Positions 56,275 through 64,000 of a stretch of DNA of 64,000 nucleotides are shown piece by piece (the stretch's first letter is position 1; each line of letters begins with the position of its first letter). The notes beneath the pieces are model-generated. The model worked only from the letters and a program-made list of their open reading frames with translations, was not told the origin of the DNA and did not search any database. A program made the position numbers and the translations under genes. This DNA comes from Mixophyes australis (taxonomy: Eukaryota > Chordata > Amphibia > Anura > Limnodynastidae), in contig JAVHZZ010000003.1 in NCBI GenBank assembly GCA_036250195.1, positions 346,669,875-346,733,874 of the forward strand, given 5' to 3'.

Positions 56275-57512
56275 ATTATATCTGGCAGATCCTCCCCTCC
56301 ACTCCCGCTATCTGTTGGGGTCCCACAAGGCTCTGTTCTTGGCCCTTTACTTTTTTCATTGTACACCTCTTCTCTTAGGGCACTAATTCGCTCATTCAAC
56401 CCCCAATACCTCCTCTACGCTGATGACACCCAAATCTATATCTCTTCCCCTGACCTCTCTCCTTCTCTACTATCTCGTGTAACCTACTGTCTCTGCTATC
56501 TCCACATGGATATCCCAATGCTACTTAAAGCTCAACATGTCCAAAACAGAACTTATTATCTTCCCTCCTGCCAGAGTCACCACCTGCCCTCTAATCTCCC
56601 TCACTGTCAATAACACCACAATATCCTCAGTCTCCCAAGTCCGCTGCCTTAGTGTCACACTTGACTCCGCCCTCTGCTTTATTCCTCACATCCAGACTCT
56701 CTCCCAGTCCTGTCGACTGCACCTTAAAAACATTGCCAGAATATGCCATTTTCTTACTCAACATGCAACCAAAACTCTTATTCATTCTCTCATCATCTCC
56801 CGTCTTGACTATTGAACCTCCTACTATCTGGCATTCCTGATACCCATATATCCACACTTCAATCCATCCTAAATGCTGCTGCAAGACTGATCTTCCTCTC
56901 TCACTGCTCCACATCTGCTGCACCACTTTGCAAATCCCTACACTGTCTCCCTGTGTCCTTCAGAATCAATTTCAAATTACTCACCTTTACCTACAAAACC
57001 ACTTAACAACATTACCCCTGCTTACCTCTCAAATCTCATATCAAAATACTCTCCCTCCCGTCCTCTTAGATCTACCTCTGACCTGCACCTTGTCTTGTCT
57101 CTGGTAAACACCTCTCACTCCCACCTACAAGACTTCTCCCGTGCTGCTCCCCACTTATGGAATTCCCTACCACGCTCAATCAAACTTTCCTACTTTAGAT
57201 GCTCTTTGAAAACCCATCTCTTTTTTAGAGGTGACCTTATCCTCGAACACTATACACAATAATGCACCCTCACAACTATCCCAATCGCCACTCTGAAACA
57301 CATTTACTCCTCTTGTTTCAGTTGTGCCCTGTTCCACTTAGAATGTAAGCTCTCTAATGAGCAGGGCCCTGCATACCCTTTGTTTTCATGTCTGCATTTA
57401 TTTTGCCTACCTTGTATATCCCTGTTTTATGTATGTTCTGTTTTCCTTACTGTACGTCGCTGCGGAGCACTGTGGCGCCTTACATATGTACAATAATAAT
57501 AATAATAAAAAT
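56275..57512 (+). pseudogene. L2/CR1-clade LINE reverse transcriptase fragment and 3' end
   Basis: The 5'-truncated copy starts in the reverse transcriptase palm: [19 protein letters not shown], then [14 protein letters not shown] (YADD at 56,416-56,427). A frameshift near 56,520 moves the reading to another frame, which continues TLIHSLIISRLDY with a stop. The C-terminal zone NAAARLIFL and LHCLPVSFRINFKLLTF is readable around 56,865-57,000. These blocks are characteristic of L2-like non-LTR retrotransposons. The 3' end has GTAAGCTCTCTAATGAGCAG and GGCGCCTTACATATGTACAA, then (AAT)n. It is dead through truncation, frameshift and stops. Such LINEs supply the machinery for V-SINE-like elements with matching tails. 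Confidence 0.85.
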
Positions 57513-60181
57513 AATATGATTGGCATTGTAATGAATTGTGCAGCTTACTCATGCAGTTGGTAACCTTGGTACAGGACCCCAGTAGCTGGTGATCACACCA
57601 TGATATAGGCTGGTCTTGAAAAAGAAAAAGTCCATCTTTATATATAGAAATATTCCAAGTATTGCGTATACAGTGTTCTGGAGAATATCAACAGTTGTAG
57701 TAAATACTTTGGATAATAAGAGCAGGTCAGATTGCAAAATCTGGATCACCTGCCAAAATCTGGTATTTATTAAGAGCTGGCAAGGAGCTATAGTTAGCAT
57801 AGGTGCCCAGGGATTAGTGTCAGACGTGGTCAGAGTCAAAGCCAATAGCTTAGTACACAGAACAGCATGAGAATGTAAAAGAGAGACGGAGTGAAAGCCA
57901 GTGATTGGGTACACAGGAAGCTAGGCTGACTAGGCTGTAGCCTAGGACCCAAGGCTTCTGGGGGGTGCAAAACTGGGACAGGGAGAGTTATAAAGTAAAA
58001 TTAATTTTAAAATATAACAAAAGAGTTGTTCTCCAAAGTAGAAAGAAAACATGAAAGAAAAATCTAGTAAGTTTTGAACATTTTCCATGGTAAAGGCTGA
58101 AGACAATCAGTCATTTTTGGGTGGGCGCTTGTGGATAAGCACGTAGCAGATATAGGGGCGGCTACAGGAGCAGGTATGACAGCCCCCCACGCCTCCACAT
58201 CATCACTGGAACATAAACATTGATGGGGGAGATGAAGGAAGACAAATTTTAAATTAAGGACAAGTTAATTTTTTATCTACCACCTGGCATGGAGGTCCAG
58301 GGGGGTGTTTACCAACGTATTAGCCTAAGGCGGCCGGAACCCTTAATCAGACCAGAAACCCTGTCTATATTATATACAGGCACTTGCAATGAGGAGGGGG
58401 GCAGATAGATGGAGTAATTTGCACAAAAAAGAAAAGAACACCAGCGCCAAACCTAAAGTAAATCTCAAATAGTAATGTTTACAAATATATTTTTTTTAAA
58501 AAAAAATATTTATTATAAATATAAAGTCCACCTTCTAATCAAAAAAATGTTTTTATTACTATCAATAACAATGTATAACAGTAACATTCTGTCAAATAAA
58601 ATAAAGTACCCCCACAGTGAACACTGTAAATCACACATAAACGTGTGATCAAAAGAGCATGTAGTATATTTCCAATTGAGATAATGGTGGTGGGTAAAGT
58701 CACATCCTTGGTGAATCGCACTGTGTATAGAAATGTATAGACAATGAACTGTGTCTAGCAGGATACACGCTGCAGTCTCTAATGAGCTGATATAACATGT
58801 AAAAAAGGCATATACGTATCCAAACTCGTTGGTGCTTCTTAGATCTCATGGATATAACAGAAGGGCGTATGATGTAACTCCTTAGTGGGGTAGCATGGGC
58901 TGGATCTGGTCTAAAGGGGACTGGCCCCACCATTGCTGTGCTTCCTACTAGCTGGCTTCAACCCAGAACACCATATTGTATGTACTATGGATTAGCGATC
59001 CGTTTCTACCCTCTCCTTCTTTCTCCTCCCCTCCCCTGAGACTTGTTCATGAGAAAGAGACCTCTTTAGTAAACAAAAATGCTGTTACTTTAAAGCCAGG
59101 TCTTGTTGGTGGGAAATAGGCCCATTTATTAAATGTGATTGCTATTGGTTTAATGTTGGTGCTGGTTGAGGGCAGCGTGTCCTACAGTGTTGGCACAGCT
59201 TTTGAATAGGTGAATAGTACTTATCCCTTTTCCAAACAGGGCCCCAACATTCCAGGATCCGGACAAGTAGCAACTAAGCTTAAGACATCAGACAAATGAC
59301 ATAGTGAAAGCTGCAAGAACGGGTAGGAGAGAGCCAACTGTCCTAATTCTAGTTAGGCATTCCTGATTTTGCAGGACTGTCCCAGATTGTCCTGATTTCA
59401 GGGCCAGCTATCGGGTATGTTCTACTTCACGCTTCCTTGCTCGTGAAGTGTTTGCCGTGGTGTGCACAGTATTGTGCAAAAAAAGGGGAAGGAAGGCGGT
59501 TGGGGTCGTCATAGCACTGTCGTCCATGCCCTTTTGTGCTAACCATACCCACACCAGTGGTGTGCTGACCCTACACGTTGGCACACAGATGTTACATCAA
59601 GTTGACCCTGCCTACTGATTATTTAGCCCCATCGTGCCTAAAAGAGGACACAAATATATAACCTGCTGTATAACCTTGCTATGCCCTTGATAATTTAATC
59701 TTCTTTATTAGATTGATCCTGTGCATTTTAGTTTTATTGAATGCTTTGATATTAAATTAATAATATTGTTGATGCAAGTATATTTGCATAAGATACTAAT
59801 ATAAAAAAAAACCTTCTGACTGGCCAGACATACCCCTCCCATCCTACCCTCCTCACTAACATGCTCTCTTCTTTTCCCTGCCCCTTTCCTCTTCCGAAAA
59901 CTTCTTCCCATGTCCAAGTCACCCCCCTTCTCCTTTCTTCTATTTTAATTGTGCTTTTTCACTTGGCTTCTCTTAATAATCCTCTATTTGCCGACTGTTT
60001 AATGTAATTTTGTATTTATACTGTAAAAATGTTGTAAAAACCCTAATAAAATATATTTAAAAAAAAAAAAGCAAAAAACTTATCATAATAAAATTATTAA
60101 TATTTAAAATAGTAAAGAACATAGTGTGCATAAAGGATCAGCAATCTATTGGATTTCTATTAGATATCATAAAGATTTATA
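57513..60181. other. Unassigned intergenic sequence with old repeats
   Basis: 57,920-57,960 (GGCTGTAGCCTAGGACCC) recalls hAT subterminal blocks. 59,095-59,325 is similar to 61,690-61,820 (AACATTCCAGGATC, AAGTAGCAACTAAG, AAGACATCAGAC), so it is a dispersed repeat. A short A-run ends an AATAAAATATA stretch near 60,045-60,071. No gene was recognised. Confidence 0.45.
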
Positions 60182-60376
60182 GGGGCATATTCAATTATAT
60201 TCTGGGATTGTGGCATCGCGAGACCGCGCACATAAAGTGAAATTACGGTACTGCAGCATTGCAGATCTCCCTTTGCAATCCCTATGGGGTGTGAAGGGAA
60301 ATCTGCGGTGTTGCAGTATCGGGAAGGAGGTGCCCACGCGTAGCCGCGATCCCGGAAGCTAATTAAATACCCCTGA
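60182..60376. mobile_element. MITE-like element, GGGGCATATTCAATTA ends
   Basis: AGGGGCATATTCAATTATAT at the left and GCTAATTAAATACCCCT at the right are inverted. Internal CTGCAGCATTGCAGATCTCC and CTGCGGTGTTGCAG are mirrored. No duplication is clear. Confidence 0.65.
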
Positions 60377-60627
60377 TAATGTTTTCATTTTCCTGATATT
60401 TTTACATATGTATTTATATTTTTTCCAAAATGCACATTGAGATAATAAGGATAATTTCATCCAAATATATATATATTTTACATAGCACCTCTTGCTCCCC
60501 TCGTTAATTCCTGAGAGGAGTTGTGTGAGGGACAATTTATGCTAATTTATTTCTAGAAGGCGTGAGAGCAACTTATGCATATTTTATCACGTATCAGTAC
60601 TGTAAAGATAACACTCAGACACCTCGG

Positions 60628-60936
60628 GCCTGAGTCATTAAGGCAAAAAATGGGTAAATGTTCTCTGGGACAAACCATGTTACAATTCAAGGGGTGCAAA
60701 GTAGTTTATTATTTTGCGCATAAGTTAAATAATGACTGTTTTTTCATCTAGCACACCAATACTTAATAACTTTATTACTACACTGAAATGTAAAGTTGAT
60801 CTAGGACATGCCCTATCCCAACTATAAATCTGTCCCCACATTTTAAATTTACCTCCCCCTCAAATGCAACATGGTTTTGCCCAGGTGCAAATGTTACTCC
60901 TTTTTTATGCTTTTCTCTCCTTAATGACTCAGGCCC
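60628..60936. mobile_element. Relative of the 13,272 foldback MITE
   Basis: GGGCCTGAGTCATTAAGGC at the left and TCCTTAATGACTCAGGCCC at the right are inverted. The interior (CATGTTACAATTCAAGGGGT, GACTGTTTTTTCATCTAGC) matches 47,318-47,643 and half of 13,272. Flanks CTC/CTC are a possible 3-bp duplication. Confidence 0.75.
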
Positions 60937-60947
60937 CTCGTGTCCAG

Positions 60948-61823
60948 GGCCGGATTAAGGGGAGGGATCATGTAAAAATGTTAATATTAAACAAATAAAA
61001 CAAAAATGACATAAGACACCTTAATGCTAACTGTTGTCACAGACATTAGCATCTGTTACCTTGCCACACTCCAGGCCTGCTAATGCTTAGTTGGGCTCGG
61101 CTGGTTGGGATGACTAATATATACCTACACATACTAAGATAATTTGATAACTATATGGGTCACTTGACATCAAGGAGGACGAGCTGTCTGGGTGCAGGCT
61201 GCAAAAGAGGCCGACAGAAGAGTCCACCTCGTCTAATACAGATATGTGAGGGAAGCGTTCTAAATGTAATGTGGGTGGGCTGTTAATTTAATGGTGGAGA
61301 TTGGCTGAGGATTAATTATTTAATGGTGGGTGCTATTAATTTATTTGAGAGGTGATGGTGGAATATTTAATTTAATAGTGGGGCCTATTAATTTAAAGTG
61401 AGTTAATGGGACCTTTAATTAAATGCTGTGCTGGTTTTGGGACTAATTTATTACATGTGAATATGAAATATTAAATGTCAGCAATGGTTGTGTGAAATGG
61501 GTTTATTTATTACATGTAAATGCTATTAATTTATTGCTGGGCTGTTTTGTGGGGAGGGATATAGTTTTTTTTTATTAAATGTGTACACTATTAATTCAAT
61601 GTCAGGGCTAGTTGGGAAAACAGTTCTATTATTAAATTTGTATACTATTAATTTTATTTCATTTTATATTCAGGCCTATTTGCAGGGAGGGAGGCCTACT
61701 TATTAAATGTGGGTGCTATTGATTTAATGCCAGGGCTGTTTCGGACTTTCACGAACATTCCAGGATCTACACAAGCAGCAACTGAGTTTAAGACACCAGC
61801 AGCCACAGGTGGTGAAAGCTAGA
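60948..61823. other. Lone hAT left end and dispersed TTTAATGGTGG-type repeat
   Basis: CAGGGCCGGATTAAGGGG at 60,948 is a hAT terminus like that at 45,838. No right end is found. 61,260-61,740 is a degenerate repeat of ATTTAATG-GTG-GCTATTAATTTA type units, 55-70 bp long. Confidence 0.45.
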
Positions 61824-61939
61824 GATGGGCGGGCTCGGTTACCCGAGATCCGAATCCATCCGAATTTCGCCTATCCGAGTACCAAGCCGAGCAGGCTCGG
61901 TACTCTCCCGTCCATTCGGAATCGAAATCGAGGCAAAAC

Positions 61940-62026
61940 GTCATCGTGACGTATTCGTATTTCAGAGCTCGGTTCTCGCGAGATTTGAAAAGCATAAATA
62001 CCTCCACAGCAATCCATCGCCATTTG
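61940..62026 (+). promoter_or_regulatory. Promoter-like cluster of the second hAT element
   Basis: ACGTCATCGTGACGT (61,938-61,953) holds two CRE half-sites. TCTCGCGAGA (61,974-61,983) is a perfect copy of a known TATA-compatible promoter motif. CATAAATACC is TATA-like, and CGCCATTTGAC is YY1-like. The order matches 34,870-34,918. Confidence 0.5.
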
Positions 62027-62214
62027 ACAGAGGGAGAGAGCAGGGTTAGCTCACAGGCTGTATTAGCGCAGGGACAGAGCAATAATTGGACACATTATTG
62101 TTTCTATTCTATTCTATACAATTATAATATTAATACCAATTGTATTAGCAATTGTTAGAGCAGTAAGAGAGGAGGATAGAAGAGGCTTTTTTTTTTTTCA
62201 ATTTTTGGCACTCC

Positions 62215-62640
62215 AAGTGCTTTTGGGGTGTCCCATATTCCCCAGTGTTTTACACTAATTTTTCTGGCTGTCAAAAGTCATATTTGTCAGCAGTATCTAA
62301 AACAATATTTTGCACTCCAAGTGCTTTTGGGGTGTCCCATATTCCCCAGTGTGAAACACAAATTTTTCTGGCTGTCAAAAGTCATATTTGTCAGCAGTAT
62401 CTAAAACAATATTTTGCACTACAAGTGCTTTTGGGGTGTCCCATATTACCCAGTGTTTTACAGTACCTTTTCTGGCTGTCAAAAGTCATATTTGTCAGCA
62501 GTATCTAAAACAATATTTTGCACTACAAGTGCTTTTGGGGTGTCCCACATTCCCCAGTGTAAAACACTAATTTTTCTGGCTGCCAAAAGTCATATTTGTC
62601 AGCAGTATCTAAAACAATATTTTGCACTCTTGGAGTGTCC
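62215..62640 (+). repeat. 104-bp tandem repeat, four units plus a partial
   Basis: TTTTGGGGTGTCCCATATTC occurs at 62,221, 62,325, 62,429 and 62,533, exactly 104 bp apart, with a decayed unit at about 62,634. Each unit also has TTTTTCTGGCTGTCAAAAGT and GTCAGCAGTATCTAAAACAA. The apparent repeated peptide is a by-product. Confidence 0.93.
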
Positions 62641-62662
62641 CATATTCCCCAGTGAAGGAGTC

Positions 62663-62706
62663 CCTAGTATAAGGCCTCAGCATCCCTGCTGATGCCTTAT
62701 ACTAGG
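62663..62706. repeat. Short perfect-looking hairpin
   Basis: CCTAGTATAAGGCCTCAGCA and TGCTGATGCCTTATACTAGG pair at 19 of 20 positions with a 4-nt loop (TCCC). It lies just after the hAT 104-bp repeats, at the point where that element is lost. Confidence 0.75.
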
Positions 62707-63247
62707 AGAGGAGGGATGCTAGATAAAAGTAGTTATTTGGGTGGCATTATCTTTTAAGCTTTATAAATCATTGCTCCATCGTCCCTCTGCTTGTTTCTTT
62801 TTCCATTTTTTTTCTGTTTGCAGTTTCTTATATATGGTAGATAAGCATTACCACAAGCAAAATAAGATGTCTATCTTTACAAAATGTACAGATTGGGTGC
62901 AGGGGCTGCAACAAGTTTTGGAGTTTGTAATACATGATTTAATGATGCACAATTTTTTTTAAAAGTCGCCAGCGGAGGTTAAAACAGTCAGCAGACCATT
63001 TGCAGCCACAGGAATAACCTTTCACCAAGTTATACCAAATTGTAGTTTAACCTAAAGCCAAGACCCAGCTGGCATTGTGGCTCTCAGGTCAGGCAGATTA
63101 TGTGCTTCCATAGTTCACAATAAATCTTTATAGAAGAGCTTCCATAGAGGTTTATTTTAGAGCTATGAATGGCATGCATTGCAATGGTTTTTGTTGCAGA
63201 GAAAACAAGTGCAATTTAGTGCTTCCCGGGAGTGAACCTTCTATTTC
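62707..63247. other. Unassigned intergenic sequence
   Basis: No element or coding domain was recognised. Confidence 0.5.
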
Positions 63248-63735
63248 TTAAGCTGGGTACACACTGCCTAATTTTCCACCATCTTTTTATGCCGATCAAT
63301 TTAACATCCGATCGATGATCCGATCGCTTGGTCTATGGACTACATACACACTAGTCTCGTTTTAGACGATAAAGGGAAGAACGGCCGTCTCGGTAGCGAC
63401 TTTTACAGCCATGTTGTCGTGAACAATGATTTAAATTTCGTACACACTATAGCGACATTTGCGGGTCATGTAACGATATACCAAAGACATTAGCATAAAG
63501 GAGCAAAGCTGTCACTATAGTTAACACCCAAAAATGCATAAAAACAGAAGACAACACAGTCTCTTCATTCTAACAACAAGCAACTGCACTTTTCCTGCTT
63601 GCTGTGGCAAGAAGCCTGCAAGTACGGGACCAAAGAGAAAGAAGGAGAAAGAATAGATCTTGTTGGAGCAAAGATTGGTTCAAGAGGAGAGACACGTTCT
63701 CTCATAACCAAAATGGCGCCTGTTTTACAGAACAT

Positions 63736-63811
63736 ATGGAGGTTAAGCCCGCTATTGTTGCGATTGTACCAGAGGGACCACAACATAAACTGATCTCAAG
63801 CAGTGTGCAAG
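63736..63811 (+). CDS. Unknown protein, putative exon 1 (in the TTAA element)
   Basis: I do not recognise this protein. From the ATG at 63,736 the frame reads MEVKPAIVAIVPEGPQHKLI and reaches a consensus donor CAAG|GTGAGC at 63,811/63,812 after 25 codons plus one base. The frame is also open upstream to 63,604, so the start could be earlier. Without splicing, the frame runs a further ~16 codons into a stop. With splicing to 63,916 it stays open to the window edge. Its place downstream of a transposon end and a TATA-like motif suggests a transposon gene (transposase or accessory protein), but no zinc finger, THAP or DDE motif is visible in the part available. Confidence 0.4.
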
Positions 63812-63915
63812 GTGAGCAAATGGGACTATTTCTGGTGTTGGATAAAGCCTTTTATTAACTTTATTACAGATATAGAATTTTAATGCTAAACATTTATTAT
63901 TTCCTTGATTCCTAG

Positions 63916-64000
63916 ATACCATCGTCATGTCCCATGGAAGCTCTGAGGGAGAAAAAAACATTATAAAGCTCAATGACTATTTTAAAGAAATAACAGCGAT
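63916..64000 (+). CDS. Unknown protein, putative exon 2 (partial, runs off window)
   Basis: A T-rich stretch ends in CCTAG at 63,915, a good acceptor. Joined to exon 1 across a 104-bp intron (phase 1), the frame continues DTIVMSHGSSEGEKNIIKLN, then DYFKEITA, to the last base with no stop. The segment is hydrophilic. If exon 1 is not used, an internal ATG at 63,927 in the same frame could serve as start. No family was recognised. Confidence 0.4.

Larger units (their letters stand above)
61824..62660 (+). mobile_element. Second hAT element, 5' end only
   Basis: The start TAGAGATGGGCGGGCTCGG resembles in design the TAGGGATGAGCGCACTCGG terminus of the 34,730 element. The subterminal DNA is likewise full of CCGAG/CTCGG words. 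A promoter-like region and a 104-bp tandem repeat follow. No transposase and no right end are present before other sequence begins, so it is truncated or internally deleted. Comparison with 59,310 suggests insertion after GTGAAAGC. Confidence 0.65.
63252..64000 (+). mobile_element. Left part of a TTAA-flanked, probably autonomous DNA transposon (continues past window)
   Basis: The start GCTGGGTACACACTGCC is preceded by a clean TTAA (63,248-63,251). The first ~205 bp align with the MITE at 5,702-5,912, including GATCGATGATCCGATCG, GACGATAAAGGGAAGA and CAGCCATGTTGTCGTGA. Unlike the MITEs, it then continues into a TATA-like GCATAAAAAC (63,535) and two exon-like coding segments. The right end is beyond the window. 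Confidence 0.6.

Noticed and set aside
63716..63793. Short frame MAPVLQNIWRL... as the real start
   Set aside because: It stops after 26 codons before the splice donor, while another frame stays open through the donor and acceptor.

Overview
This window looks like nuclear DNA from a vertebrate with a large, repeat-rich genome, most likely a frog or toad. Three things point that way. There is one spliced host exon, exon 1 of the Rho GTPase gene RHOQ. The elements are vertebrate types: Tc1/mariner, hAT, PIF/Harbinger-like and TTAA-targeting DNA transposons, L1- and L2-like LINEs, V-SINE-like SINEs and solo LTRs. Several short palindromic MITE families also resemble families I associate with anurans; that species call is inference. 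No bacterial genes, CRISPR array, rRNA or free-standing tRNA gene was seen.

Layout. 1-8,322 is read as RHOQ intron 1 (gene on the minus strand) and is studded with MITEs and a SINE. 8,323-8,464 is the RHOQ first coding exon with a good splice donor; its promoter and 5' UTR should lie just to the right. 9,100-34,640 is gene-free and built from nested repeats: hAT-type non-autonomous elements with 8-bp target duplications, foldback MITEs, two minus-strand L1-like LINE fragments, V-SINEs and several minisatellites. Many of the minisatellites sit inside hAT elements.

34,645-44,169 is a three-level nest. A decayed Tc1/mariner element was split by a complete 8.3-kb hAT transposon (34,730-43,058, perfect 8-bp duplication CTTTAATA). 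That hAT itself carries a probable solo LTR. It encodes a long BED-finger hAT transposase and a short upstream frame that a one-base slip in a C-run would join to it. Its 3' half contains decayed copies of its own coding sequence, and a 77-bp satellite appears to have grown out of one of them.

44,170-64,000 is again gene-free. It holds a solo LTR, further hAT elements, long minisatellites, a foldback element with mirrored start codons and splice donors, an L2-like LINE fragment, and the 5' part of a second, distinct hAT element with 104-bp repeats. At the right edge is the left end of a TTAA-flanked element. It shares about 200 bp with the two MITEs at 5.7-6.6 kb but continues into two exon-like coding segments that I do not recognise. 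It is the best candidate here for an undescribed autonomous transposon and runs off the window.

The only host function visible is RHOQ signalling. The rest is a record of transposon invasion, nesting and tandem-repeat birth.
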